In this document: positions 30,701-43,617 of the stretch, in pieces
Layout of the letters: every line of letters starts with the position of its first letter
How positions within the stretch are numbered: the first letter of the stretch is position 1
NCBI GenBank assembly: GCA_947462335.1
Contig: OX381721.1
Span: forward strand, 744,001 to 808,000
Direction of reading: 5' to 3'
Length of the DNA stretch: 64,000 bases
DNA from: Harmothoe impar
Lineage: Eukaryota > Annelida > Polychaeta > Phyllodocida > Polynoidae
Made by a program: the position numbers and the translations under genes
Notes under the pieces: generated by a model
Told to the model about the DNA's origin: nothing
Databases searched by the model: none
Seen by the model: the letters and a program-made list of their open reading frames with translations, nothing else

Positions 30701-33700
30701 TCAGAGCATTAAATAAAGGTACAATTTAGAGTTTGCAAAAGAGAGTATTTTCTTGAATTTGGGGATATATTTGATGTAAACCTTCAATTATTTCAGAGGT
30801 CTCTCTCTCTTGAGAACACAGTTTGGATAGAAATATTGGTGGTAAAACATCATTTTTGAAGAGACAAGTGTGACTGTGATGGATGTGAGCTTTAAAACAA
30901 AATATCAGAGCAGAAATGAAAGATGGAATTGAGAGAAAAAATTCACTTTTGAAGAATTTCGGATTTTATACAATGTAATTCTGCTTCATTTTTCTAGGGA
31001 CTTTTTCTTACAGCTTTAGCTGAGAGGAAAGGATGTTGCAAGATGGATTGTAAAGAAGAAGAAAGTGTAAATGTAATGGATGTGACCTTGGAAAGAAGAT
31101 ATCAAATGGATGAATATCAGACTGGATTCAGAGTATACCAGGGTTATCCCAAAAATTGGATCTGGATCTTCGGAATGCTTTACTTCTTCAGGCTGTTGAT
31201 AAACTCTTGGTCTTTCCCAGAAAATGATTGAACCCCTACAATGAGAAGACTATCAAACTTGTAGAACTGAAAACTGCTGTTGTAGAAAGAACGAAAAATA
31301 GCAGGGGAAATACAAAGAATGACAGAATTTGAGGTATTTAGAAAATGTCATGGTCTACAGCTGTTTGATTTCCCAGGGGCCTCATTGTAACAGCTTTTGG
31401 TGACAATAAATGTCAAGCGCAAATACAATGTAAAGAAGCAAGTGTCTTTGTAATGGATCGGACATTTGAAAGTACTCGTCAGAGCATTAAATAAAGGTAC
31501 AATTTAGAGTTTGCAAAATAGAGTATTTTCTAGAATTTGGGGATATATTTGATGTAGACCTTCAATTTTTTCAAGGTCTCTCTCTCTCGAGAACACAGTT
31601 TGGATAGAAATTTTGGTGGTAAAACATAATTTTTGAAGAGACAAGTGTGACTTTGATGGATGTGAGCTTTAAAACAAAATATCAGAGCAGAAATGAAAGA
31701 GGGAATTGAGAGAAAAAATTCACTTTTGAAGAATTTCGGATTTTATATAATGTAATTCTGCTCCATTTTTCTAGGGTCTTTTTCTGACAGCTTTAGGTGA
31801 GAGGAAAGGATGTTGCAAGATGGATTGTAAGGAAGAAGATAGTGTAAATGTAATGGATGTGACCTTGGAAAGAAGATATCAAATGGATGAATATCAGATG
31901 GGATTCAGAGTATACCAGGGTTATCCCAAAAATTGGATCTGGATCTTCGGAATGCTTTACTTCTTCAGGCTGTTGATGAATTCTTGGTCTTTCCTGGAAA
32001 ATGATTAAACCCCTACAATGAGAAAACTATCAAACTTGTAGAACAGAAAACTGCTGTTGTAGAAAGAAAGAAAAGTAGCAGGGGAAATACAAAGAATGAC
32101 AGAATTTGAGGTATTTAGAAAATGTCATGGTCTACAGCTGTTTGATTTCCCAGGGGCCTCATTGTAACAGCTTTTGGTGACAATAAATGTCAAGCGCAAA
32201 TACAATGTAAAGAAGCAAGTGTCTTTGTAATGGATCGGACATTTGAAAGTACTTGTCAGAGCATTAAATAAAGGTACAATTTAGAGTTTGCAAAAGAGAG
32301 TATTTTCTTGAATTTGGGGATATATTTGATGTAAACCTTCAATTATTTCAGAGGTCTCTCTCTCTTGAGAACACAGTTTGGATAGAAATATTGGTGGTAA
32401 AACATAATTTTTGAAGAGACAAGTGTGACTGTGATGGATGTGAGCTTTAAAACAAAATATCAGAGCAGAAATGAAAGATGGAATTGAGAGAAAAAATTCA
32501 CTTTTGAAGAATTTCGGATTTTATACAATGTAATTCTGCTTCATTTTTCTAAGGACTTTTTCTTACAGCTTTAGCTGAGAGGAAAGGATGTTGCAAGATG
32601 GATTGTAAAGAAGAAGAAAGTGTAAATGTAATGGATGTGACCTTGGAAAGAAGATATCAAATGGATGAATATCAGACTGGATTCAGAGTATACCAGGGTT
32701 ATCCCAAAAATTGGATCTGGATCTTCGGAATGCTTCACTTCTTCAGGCTGTTGATAAACTCTTGGTCTTTCCCAGAAAATGATTGAACCCCTACAATGAG
32801 AAGACTATCAAACTTGTAGAACTGAAAACTGCTGTTGTAGAAAGAAAGAAAAATAGCAGGGGAAATACAAAGAATGACAGAATTTGAGGTATTTAGAAAA
32901 TGTCATGGTCTACAGCTGTTTGATTTCCCAGGGGCCTCATTGTAACAGCTTTTGGTGACAATAAATGTCAAAAGCAAATATAATGTGAAGAAGAAAGTGT
33001 CTTTGTAATGGATCGGACATTTGAAAGAACTTGTCAGAGCATTAAATAAAGGAACAATTTAGAGTTTGAAAAAGAATGTATTTTCTAGAATTTGGGGATA
33101 TATTTGATGTAGACCTTCAATTTTTTCAGAGGTCTCTCTCTCTTGAGAACACAGTTTGGATAGAAATATTGGTCGTAAAACATAATTTTTGAAGAGACAA
33201 GTGTGACTTTGATGGATGTGAGCTTTAAAACAAAATATCAGAGCAGAAATGAAAGAGGGAATTGAGAGAAAAAATTCGCTTTTGAAGAATTTCGGATTTT
33301 ATATAATGTAATTCTGCTCCATTTTTCTAGGGTCTTTTTCTGACAGCTTTAGGTGAGAGGAAAGGATGTTGCAAGATGGATTGTAAGGAAGAAGAAAGTG
33401 TAAATGTAATGGATGTGACCTTGGAAAGAAGATATCAAATGGATGAATATCAGATGGGATTCAGAGTATACCAGGGTTATCCCAAAAATTGGATCTGGAT
33501 CTTCGGAATGCTTTACTTCTTCAGGCTGTTGATGAATTCTTGGTCTTTCCTGGAAAATGATTAAACCCCTACAATGAGAAAACTATCAAACTTGTAGAAC
33601 AGAAAACTGCTGTTGTAGAAAGAAAGAAAAGTAGCAGGGGAAATACAAAGAATGACAGAATTTGAGGTATTTAGAAAATGTCATGGTCTACAGCTGTTTG

Positions 33701-36700
33701 ATTTCCCAGGGGCCTCATTGTAACAGCTTTTGGTGACAATAAATGTCAAGCGCAAATACAATGTAAAGAAGCAAGTGTCTTTGTAATGGATCGGACATTT
33801 GAAAGTACTTGTCAGAGCATTAAATAAAGGTACAATTTAGAGTTTGCAAAAGAGAGTATTTTCTTGAATTTGGGGATATATTTGATGTAAACCTTCAATT
33901 ATTTCAGAGGTCTCTCTCTCTTGAGAACACAGTTTGGATAGAAATATTGGTGGTAAAACATCATTTTTGAAGAGACAAGTGTGACTGTGATGGATGTGAG
34001 CTTTAAAACAAAATATCAGAGCAGAAATGAAAGATGGAATTGAGAGAAAAAATTCACTTTTGAAGAATTTCGGATTTTATACAATGTAATTCTGCTTCAT
34101 TTTTCTAGGGACTTTTTCTTACAGCTTTAGCTGAGAGGAAAGGATGTTGCAAGATGGATTGTAAAGAAGAAGAAAGTGTAAATGTAATGGATGTGACCTT
34201 GGAAAGAAGATATCAAATGGATGAATATCAGACTGGATTCAGAGTATACCAGGGTTATCCCAAAAATTGGATCTGGATCTTCGGAATGCTTTACTTCTTC
34301 AGGCTGTTGATAAACTCTTGGTCTTTCCCAGAAAATGATTGAACCCCTACAATGAGAAGACTATCAAACTTGTAGAACAGAAAACTGCTGTTGTAGAAAG
34401 AACGAAAAATAGCAGGGGAAATACAAAGAATGACAGAATTTGAGGTATTTAGAAAATGTCATGGTCTACAGCTGTTTGATTTCCCAGGGGCCTCATTGTA
34501 ACAGCTTTTGGTGACAATAAATGTCAAGCGCAAATACAATGTATAAAAGCAAGTGTCTTTGTAATGGATCGGACATTTGAAAGTACTTGTCAGAGCATTA
34601 AATAAAGGTACAATTTAGAGTTTGCAAAATAGAGTATTTTCTAGAATTTGGGGATATATTTGATGTAGACCTTCAATTTTTTCAAGGTCTCTCTCTCTCG
34701 AGAACACAGTTTGGATAGAAATTTTGGTGGTAAAACATAATTTTTGAAGAGACAAGTGTGACTTTGATGGATGTGAGCTTTAAAACAAAATATCAGAGCA
34801 GAAATGAAAGAGGGAATTGAGAGAAAAAATTCGCTTTTGAAGAATTTCGGATTTTATATAATGTAATTCTGCTCCATTTTTCTAGGGTCTTTTTCTGACA
34901 GCTTTAGGTGAGAGGAAAGGATGTTGCAAGATGGATTGTAAGGAAGAAGATAGTGTAAATGTAATGGATGTGACCTTGGAAAGAAGATATCAAATGGATG
35001 AATATCAGATGGGATTCAGAGTATACCAGGGTTATCCCAAAAATTGGATCTGGATCTTCGGAATGCTTTACTTCTTCAGGCTGTTGATGAATTCTTGGTC
35101 TTTCCTGGAAAATGATTAAACCCCTACAATGAGAAAACTATCAAACTTGTAGAACACAAAACTGCTGTTGTAGAAAGAAAGAAAAGTAGCAGGGGAAATA
35201 CAAAGAATGACAGAATTTGAGGTATTTAGAAAATGTCATGGTCTACAGCTGTTTGATTTCCCAGGGGCCTCATTGTAACAGCTTTTGGTGACAATAAATG
35301 TCAAGCGCAAATACAATGTAAAGAAGCAAGTGTCTTTGTAATGGATCGGACATTTGAAAGTACTCGTCAGAGCATTAAATAAAGGTACAATTTAGAGTTT
35401 GCAAAAGAGAGTATTTTCTTGAATTTGGGGATATATTTGATGTAAACCTTCAATTATTTCAGAGGTCTCTCTCTCTTGAGAACACAGTTTGGATAGAAAT
35501 ATTGGTGGTAAAACATAATTTTTGAAGAGACAAGTGTGACTGTGATGGATGTGAGCTTTAAAACAAAATATCAGAGCAGAAATGAAAGATGGAATTGAGA
35601 GAAAAAATTCACTTTTGAAGAATTTCGGATTTTATACAATGTAATTCTGCTTCATTTTTCTAGGGACTTTTTCTTACAGCTTTAGCTGAGAGGAAAGGAT
35701 GTTGCAAGATGGATTGTAAAGAAGAAGAAAGTGTAAATGTAATGGATGTGACCTTGGAAAGAAGATATCAAATGGATGAATATCAGACTGGATTCAGAGT
35801 ATACCAGGGTTATCCCAAAAATTGGATCTGGATCTTCGGAATGCTTTACTTCTTCAGGCTGTTGATAAACTCTTGGTCTTTCCCAGAAAATGATTGAACC
35901 CCTACAATGAGAAGACTATCAAACTTGTAGAACAGAAAACTGCTGTTGTAGAAAGAAAGAAAAATAGCAGGGGAAATACAAAGAATGACAGAATTTGAGG
36001 TATTTAGAAAATGTCATGGTCTACAGCTGTTTGATTTCCCAGGGGCCTCATTGTAACAGCTTTTGGTGACAATAAATGTCAAGCGCAAATACAATGTAAA
36101 GAAGCAAGTGTCTTTGTAATGGATCGGACATTTGAAAGTACTTGTCAGAGCATTAAATAAAGGTACAATTTAGAGTTTGCAAAAGAGAGTATTTTCTTGA
36201 ATTTGGGGATATATTTGATGTAAACCTTCAATTATTTCAGAGGTCTCTCTCTCTTGAGAACACAGTTTGGATAGAAATATTGGTGGTAAAACATAATTTT
36301 TGAAGAGACAAGTGTGACTGTGATGGATGTGAGCTTTAAAACAAAATATCAGAGCAGAAATGAAAGATGGAATTGAGAGAAAAAATTCACTTTTGAAGAA
36401 TTTCGGATTTTATACAATGTAATTCTGCTTCATTTTTCTAGGGACTTTTTCTTACAGCTTTAGCTGAGAGGAAAGGATGTTGCAAGATGGATTGTAAAGA
36501 AGAAGAAAGTGTAAATGTAATGGATGTGACCTTGGAAAGAAGATATCAAATGGATGAATATCAGACTGGATTCAGAGTATACCAGGGTTATCCCAAAAAT
36601 TGGATCTGGATCTTCGGAATGCTTTACTTCTTCAGGCTGTTGATAAACTCTTGGTCTTTCCCAGAAAATGATTGAACCCCTACAATGAGAAGACTATCAA

Positions 36701-38543
36701 ACTTGTAGAACAGAAAACTGCTGTTGTAGAAAGAACGAAAAATAGCAGGGGAAATACAAAGAATGACAGAATTTGAGGTATTTAGAAAATGTCATGGTCT
36801 ACAGCTGTTTGATTTCCCAGGGGCCTCATTGTAAAGCTTTTGGTGACAATAAATGTCAAGCGCAAATACAATGTAAAGAAGCAAGTGTCTTTGTAATGGA
36901 TCGGACATTTGAAAGTACTCGTCAGAGCATTAAATAAAGGTACAATTTAGAGTTTGCAAAATAGAGTATTTTCTAGAATTTGGGGATATATTTGATGTAG
37001 ACCTTCAATTTTTTCAAGGTCTCTCTCTCTCGAGAACACAGTTTGGATAGAAATTTTGGTGGTAAAACATAATTTTTGAAGAGACAAGTGTGACTTTGAT
37101 GGATGTGAGCTTTAAAACAAAATATCAGAGCAGAAATGAAAGAGGGAATTGAGAGAAAAAATTCGCTTTTGAAGAATTTCGGATTTTATATAATGTAATT
37201 CTGCTCCATTTTTCTAGGGTCTTTTTCTGACAGCTTTAGGTGAGAGGAAAGGATGTTGCAAGATGGATTGTAAGGAAGAAGATAGTGTAAATGTAATGGA
37301 TGTGACCTTGGAAAGAAGATATCAAATGGATGAATATCAGATGGGATTCAGAGTATACCAGGGTTATCCCAAAAATTGGATCTGGATCTTCGGAATGCTT
37401 TACTTCTTCAGGCTGTTGATGAATTCTTGGTCTTTCCTGGAAAATGATTAAACCCCTACAATGAGAAAACTATCAAACTTGTAGAACAGAAAACTGCTGT
37501 TGTAGAAAGAAAGAAAAGTAGCAGGGGAAATACAAAGAATGACAGAATTTGAGGTATTTAGAAAATGTCATGGTCTACAGCTGTTTGATTTCCCAGGGGC
37601 CTCATTGTAACAGCTTTTGGTGACAATAAATGTCAAGCGCAAATACAATGTAAAGAAGCAAGTGTCTTTGTAATGGATCGGACATTTGAAAGTACTCGTC
37701 AATGCATTAAATAAAGGAACAATTTAGAGTTTGAAAAAGAATGTATTTTCTAGAATTTGGGGATATATTTGATGTAGACCTTCAATTTTTTCAGAGGTCT
37801 CTCTCTCTCGAGAACACAGTTTGGATAGAAATTTTGGTGGTAAAACATAATTTTTGAAGAGACAAATGTGACTGTGATGGATGTGAGCTTTAAAACAAAA
37901 TATAAGATCAGAAATGAAAGAGGGAATTGAGAGAAAAAATTCACTTTTGAAGAATTTCGGATATTATACAATGTAATTCTGCTTCATTTTCTAGGGTCTT
38001 TTTCTTACAGCTTTAGGTGAGAGGACAGGATGTTGCAAGATGGATCCTAAAGAAGAAGATAGTGTAAATGTAATGGATGTGACCTTGGAAAGAAGATATC
38101 AAATGGATGAATATCAGATGGGATTCAGAGTATACCAGGCTTATCCCAAAAATTGGATCTGGATCTTCGGAATGCTTTACTTCTTCAGGCTGTTGATGAA
38201 TTCTTGGTCTTTCCCGGAAAATGATTAAACCCCTACAATGAGAAAACTATCAAACTTGTAGAACAGAAAACTGCTGTTGTAGAAAGAAAGAAAAATGGGA
38301 GGGGAAATACAAAGAATGACAGAATTTGAGGTATTTAGAAAATGTCATGGTCTACAGCTGTTTGATTTCCCAGGGGCCTCATTGTAACAGCTTTTGGTGA
38401 CAATAAATGTCAAAAGCAAATACAATGTGAAGAAGCAAGTGTCTTTGTTATGTATCGGACATTTGAAAGTACTCGTCAGAGCATTAAATAAAGGAACAAT
38501 TTAGAGTTTGCAAAAGAGAGTATTTTCTAGAATTAGGGGATAT
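27728..38543. repeat. 778-bp satellite array, segment 3
   Basis: Fourteen units (ORF starts 27932 to 38040). From 28710 to 37451 two unit types mostly alternate: one with QMGFR and a 777-bp step in three places, the other with QTGFR, LINSW and the spelling TTCTTGAATTTGG. This gives a higher-order period of about 1,555 bp. The unit around 30265 is a hybrid of two types. The last units (from about 37620) are more diverged. The segment ends at the foldback element. Confidence 0.96.
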
Positions 38544-39481
38544 GTGGCTCACTCTCACCAAATCAGTGCAACTAAAAAAGTGACGTACATGATCAGTGGA
38601 CGTACATGATCGGTGGACGTACATGATCGGTGACGTACATGATCGGTGACGTACATGATCGGTGACGTACATGATCGGTGATTATTGACTGCCCCAGTCT
38701 TTCTGATCATCATATAACATAAGTAAACCTTACCAAGGTGTTCATATAATGTCTGTATTGGTATTTAAAATGGTTTAAATGTGTAAATGATTCTAGTAAG
38801 AGTATTTTAAATGACATTTCAATGCCGATCATGTACGTCATGTGACGTACATGATCGGTGACGTACATGATCGGTGATTATTGACTGCCCTACTCTTTCT
38901 GACCGTAATAAAACATTTATAAACCTTACCAAGGTGTACATATAATGTCTGTCTTGGTATTTCAAATGGTTTAAATGTGTAGATGAGTCTAGTAAGAGTA
39001 TTTTACATGACATTTCAATACCGATCATGTACGTCATGTGACGTACATGATCGGCCATTATTTATTGACTGCTTTAATTACCTTTTCTGACCATATTTAA
39101 AACATAAATCAATCATAGTGAGGTGTACATATGATGTAGGTCTAAATATGTGTAATCATAGACAGGTCAAGCAGTGGGTAAATAGGAAAAATTACATGAC
39201 ATTCCAAGCCGATCATGTACGTCATGTGACGTACATGATCGGTTACACATTGAGCCCCCCCCCTCCGGCCCCTATAAATATTTTGGGAGGTTTTTTTTTC
39301 TAATAAACTCCCCAAAGATACATTACAGCCTGTAGGTATGGTTGGGAGAGTTAAACATCGTAGTGCAGGGGGTAAAAGACGGATTTTGGACTCTGCCGAT
39401 CATGTACGTCCGCCGATCATGTACGTCCGCCGATCATGTACGTCACTTTTTTAGTTGCACTGATTTGGTGAGAGTGAGCCA
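38544..39481. mobile_element. Foldback/MITE-like element with arrayed palindromic motifs
   Basis: About 938 bp with terminal inverted repeats of about 50 bp (GGCTCACTCTCACC at the left, its complement at the right). Inside are about 16 copies of GACGTACATGATCGG: six in tandem at 38581-38680, three inverted at 39394-39445, and three head-to-head palindromes near 38824, 39021 and 39209. Between them lie three ~185-bp modules starting TTATTGACTGC. The target duplication is short and ambiguous (AT or ATAT). It has no coding capacity, so it needs enzymes from elsewhere. The superfamily is unknown. Confidence 0.85.
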
Positions 39482-40234
39482 TATTTGATGTAAACCTTCA
39501 ATTTTTTCAGAGGTCTCTTTCTCAAGAACACAGTTTGGATAGAAATATTGGTGGTAAAACATAATTTTTGAAGAGACAAGTGTGACTGTGATGGATGTGA
39601 GCTTTAAAACAAGATATCAGAGCAGAAATGAAAGACGGAATTGAGAGAAAAAGTTCACTTTTGAAGAATTTCGGATATTATTCAATGTTATTCTGCTTCA
39701 TTTTCTAGGGTCTTTTTCTTACAGCTTTAGGTGAGAGGAAAGGATGTTGCAAGATGGATTGTAAAGAAGAAAGTGTAAATGTAATGGATGTAACCTTGGA
39801 AAGAAGATATCAAATGGATGAATATCAGATGGAATTCAGAGTATACCAGGGTTATCCCAAAAATTGGATCTGGATCTTCTGAATGCTTTACTTCTTCAGG
39901 CTGTTGATGAATTCTTGGTCTTTCCCGGAAAATGATTAAACCCCTACAATGAGAAAACTATCAAACTTGTAGAACAGAAAACTGCTGTTGTAGAAAGAAA
40001 GAAAAATAGCAGGGGAAATACAAAGAATGACAGAATTTGAGGTATTTAGAAAATGTCATGGTCTACAGCTGTTTGATTTCCCAGGGGCCTCATTGTAACA
40101 GCTTTTGGTGACAATAAATGTCAAGCGCAAATACAATGTAAAGAAGCAAGTGATTTTGTAATGGATCGGACATTTGAAAGTACTCGTCAGAGCATTAAAT
40201 AAAGGTACAATTTACAGTTTGCAAAAGAGAGTAT
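39482..40234. repeat. 778-bp satellite, segment 4 (diverged unit)
   Basis: Slightly less than one unit between the foldback element and Gypsy copy 2. The 62-codon ORF near 39754 is broken by a 3-bp loss and a TGA. The segment ends GAGAGTAT, of which GTAT is duplicated at 52267. Confidence 0.95.
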
Positions 40235-40778
40235 TGTAACGGGTTGACTTTAAGTCTAACTGTTATCGTTGTATATCTATTGTATGTTGTAAGATGTAAA
40301 ACAACACGGTTCTATTGTGTAAAATAACTGTTTTATTCATAATTAGTGTCGTTGGTTCGTTACATACACCAACTCCTCTAGTTCGGTTATATACGGTAGT
40401 ATACCGGTACCACCTTCGGTTACCGTCGGTAGTTGTTACATAATCATTTTACATAACTAAACCTAACAGGTTGCGCTGCTAGTACGGTCACGTGGCCTAT
40501 GCAGCGCTGTATATAAGACGGCTGCTTCCCCATTGGAAGTCAGTCAGGTTTGGGACTGTCCTGACTTGACCACCCTGTGCTCACGGGCTTAACTCTATGC
40601 TATAGGGTTGCCTACTGTATTATATATCTGTTACTGATCTTGTATATCCGCTGGCTATACTTGTACTATAATACACCAAGAGTTTCCTTTATAATAAAGT
40701 CGCCGTATATTACAGTCTAATTTACCTTGTCTGGTTTTTGTACTCAAGTGTTACAACCGTAGTAAGAGACCAACTACA
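40235..40778 (+). repeat. 5' LTR of Gypsy copy 2
   Basis: 544 bp from TGTAACGGG to CAACTACA. It contains CACGTG, TATATAAG (40510-40517), AATAAA (40693-40698) and ACCGTCGGT (40422-40430). Confidence 0.95.
40510..40545 (+). promoter_or_regulatory. LTR core promoter, copy 2
   Basis: TATATAAG at 40510 and TCAGTC with its A at 40542, spaced 32 bp as in copy 1. Confidence 0.75.
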
Positions 40779-40779
40779 T

Positions 40780-40791
40780 TGGTGCCGTGAC
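40780..40791 (+). other. Primer binding site, tRNA-His type, copy 2
   Basis: TGGTGCCGTGAC one base after the LTR, same as copy 1 and complementary to the tRNA-His 3' end. Confidence 0.8.
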
Positions 40792-40840
40792 CACTTGATC
40801 GAACTGACCATTGATAAGGTATTAAATAGGCTTATAGTAT

Positions 40841-43534
40841 ATGGATTACCTATACGATTTTGTCAGCTCGTTCAGCGGCAGGACTAAAACCCCTGCTAAG
40901 GAACGTGAGGAGGCCGTACAAAATGTATGGTTCTTCACAGGCAAAGCGAATAGGGGGGAGAGCCGGGCAGCCTTGGAGGTGCCCGGTGACAACCTCTCCC
41001 AAGGAGCAATAGGTGATCCTATTGTGGAGGCTTTTGCCGGAGGTGAGGACGGAGAGCAATCCCCAGTCCCGGGACCCTTTGACATCAGTCCCAGGAGATC
41101 GTTGGACTCCCTTTCCACGAACCTTTTCTGCCCTGAGGGTCAGAAAATGCCGGGAAGAGAGGCTAAGTCTCTCGGCCCTGCTCCCGTCAGTTCCACACCG
41201 ACGGTAGCGGATCCTTCATTGGATCCAGACACTTCGGTTTTCACTGATGGTGCCACTCCTACACCCGTCGGTATAGGGAGTGGAGGGCTATCAAAGGAGA
41301 CAGATGTGGCAACAAAAGCTCCTGGTAAAGTGAACCTGCCAGCAGTAGAAGAGCCATCCAGTTTACCGCTGGATGGGGACCTACTAGCTGACATACGTAT
41401 CACCGCCAGGAAAACTGAGTTGCAAGAGCTCACAGAAGCCCGGAGGGAACTTGCTTCCATCAACCAAACTAGGAAGTTATTCCTAAAGGAGGTTGATGAG
41501 AAGAAAAAGTTCCTTCCGGAACTCCAAAGTGAGCAGGTTGGGGAAACCCTGCCTTTAATACCTCGCAGGGAAAAGGTACAGCGAGGGGGTTTCTCCCCTT
41601 GATTTTGGGTGGATATACTTGTAATTTTAGGTTCAATAAGAAAATCCAATTTGCTAATACCTTACCATTATTTGCTGAGAATAATTAACCTACACACACG
41701 TTGACAATGTAATTGGCTAGGTATATATGAATGGGCTTGCATTAAAGTCTTGTATTTCTTGAGATATAATGGATTAAATGACAAAATATAGCCTAAATAA
41801 GGTATATTTTAATGTAGACTCCTACCCCCCCCCCCTCCCCTCCCTCACCACCCCACCTGTATTAGACCCAGCACTGGGAGATCTCCCCTTGGAGGTGCGG
41901 GCAGGGGGCGGCCCTTATCTCTACCGGCGGCCCTTATCTCTGTAGAGATAAGGGCAGGACGCCGGCCATGGGGCTGCTTAGGGTAAAGGGGAATCTCCCC
42001 TTGCTGGCAGAACCTCCCTGGACGGGATTTCTACCTGTGATGGAGAATTCCCGGGATTATCCAGGCCTGGTGAGATGGCTTCACATAAGGTGGAGGTTGA
42101 CAAACTTTTGCACCAGAGGGTGTCTGGCGAATGTGAAGTTGCAAGCTTAAATACCTTGGGAAAGGATTTGAGCGCGCAGCTCCACTTAGCCAGGCAAGAC
42201 CTCGCAAGCTTAAGGCAAGTCAATCAGGACCTGAAGACGAAGTCAGAGCAGGTACCACCACCTTCAACGGTGGTACCTCCAGTCATACCCGTACCCAATG
42301 TGTACACGACAGTGACACCGTCAGGTGTCCCGCCGCTAGTACATACCACAGCAACAGGTATGACACCTCAGATGGGGGCTAGCTATCTACAGACTCCGGT
42401 CTGTGGTGGCGCCTTTGGAGGCACGGCAACACCTCCAGGGTACACCCACCCATCTACTGGTTCAACGACGTTGAACCAACAGCAGACCTTGGTCTCGGTT
42501 CCAGTACCGAAGCCCAGAGCTAGACAGGGCTTAACTCCTGTCCAGCGGGCTAAGTACGACAGGAACCCGGCGATTGAGAAGCTGGGGACAGACATCGTCC
42601 CGCGGGACATCGATGAACTGGATGAACGGTATGTTCCTTTCAACTTTGGGGAGATCAAACATCCAGATGCAGCCCGTCAAAAGGCCATCGATATTCCGCC
42701 TTTCACAGTGTCGCCACCCTGGAGAAAGTACAAAGTTTGGTTTAAGGCTATTGTGGAGAGCAATCGCTGGAACCACCAGCAAGCGCTGGTTGCTCTGAAG
42801 CAGGCACTCTGCAACGGGCCGGGTGAACCAGCCCTTTTGGCGTTTGAGAGAGTGAAGATCAAGACATTGAGCTCACTTGAGGAAACGGCTGAATGGGCAA
42901 TTGGGAAGATTGGTGAGCATGACCCAAGGACTCAGTTGCTCAAACGTGTCCAACACAAGGACGAGCATCTGAGATCCTACGGATTTGCTCTACAAGAACT
43001 GATATCCGAGTGTTATCAGGGATGTAGACCTGACACCCCCACTGTCATCCAGGAGTTAACCTCCAGGTTGTCAATGGAGTCAGGGACACCAACCTCCAGG
43101 CATATCTGAGGGAGAAATGGCAGCCAGATATATCTCTGGCAGACCTTTTTGACCATGCAGATGTGTATGACACCAAACAGGCTGTTTTTCCTAGTGGAGG
43201 AGTGTCGGCAGCTCCATCTGTAGCCCCGAAAGGAGCGCAGGTGGCAGAGGCCGCCACAAAACCATCTATGAAAAAACAGCCCGCCTCTGAGGAGGTGGCT
43301 GCAGTAATGCCTGACAGGGACATGGAAAAGATGATTGAGGGTTTGTTGCGGAAGCACTTGGAAAAGAGCTCTGCGTCCACTTCTAAATCTGGATCTGGAA
43401 AGAGAAAGAAGAAGAAGAAAAAGGACACGAAACCTCAGCCATGTAGACGCTGTCAGAAGATGGGTCATTGGGCTAGCGAATGCAAAGCCCCTGCACCCGT
43501 CGCTGCTAAAACTGAAAAGGAGACGGAAAACTGA
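40841..43534 (+). pseudogene. gag of Gypsy copy 2, interrupted
   Basis: Homologous to the 717-codon gag of copy 1. It is open from the ATG at 40841 until a 536-bp foreign insertion (41534-42069). It resumes at 42070 and shifts frame at about 43067 by a one-base loss. The remaining part to 43534 is again readable, with the Lys-rich run and the CCHC zinc knuckle CRRCQKMGHWASEC intact. The coiled-coil and capsid parts are recognisable on either side of the insertion. The product would be truncated near residue 231 of gag, so this copy cannot make particles alone. Confidence 0.93.
41534..42069. mobile_element. Unclassified 536-bp insertion in gag of copy 2
   Basis: Begins CAGG and ends CCTG, flanked by a perfect 5-bp duplication GTGAG (41529-41533 and 42070-42074); copy 1 lacks it. 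The ends are only loosely inverted beyond four bases. It contains a C-run (41826-41838) and a hairpin CTTATCTCT/AGAGATAAG near 41932-41952. It has no ORF of note. Probably a non-autonomous DNA transposon; the superfamily is not determined. Confidence 0.75.
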
Positions 43535-43568
43535 ATGGGGCCCATCCTCTTGGCAAGGATGGCGCCCC
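43525..43568 (+). promoter_or_regulatory. gag/pol -1 frameshift signal, copy 2
   Basis: GGAAAAC (43525-43531), 5-nt spacer holding the gag stop, then a hairpin with arms 43537-43547 and 43557-43568 (11 bp, C63 bulged) and a 9-nt loop. Unchanged from copy 1 although the genes around it have decayed. Confidence 0.7.
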
Positions 43569-43617
43569 CACAGTTAGCCATGCCTGTAAGGGATTAGTAG
43601 ACGGTGTTAACTCTTCC

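Noticed and set aside
38484..38672. 62-codon ORF over the foldback repeats
   Set aside because: It is a translation of the tandem motif and has no other support.
38581..38680. Regular ~16-bp repeats that could look like a CRISPR array
   Set aside because: No unique spacers, both orientations, inside terminal inverted repeats, in an animal-type genome with no cas genes.
40841..41602. A separate 253-codon gene
   Set aside because: It is the front of gag cut by the 536-bp insertion; the last ~24 codons come from the insertion.
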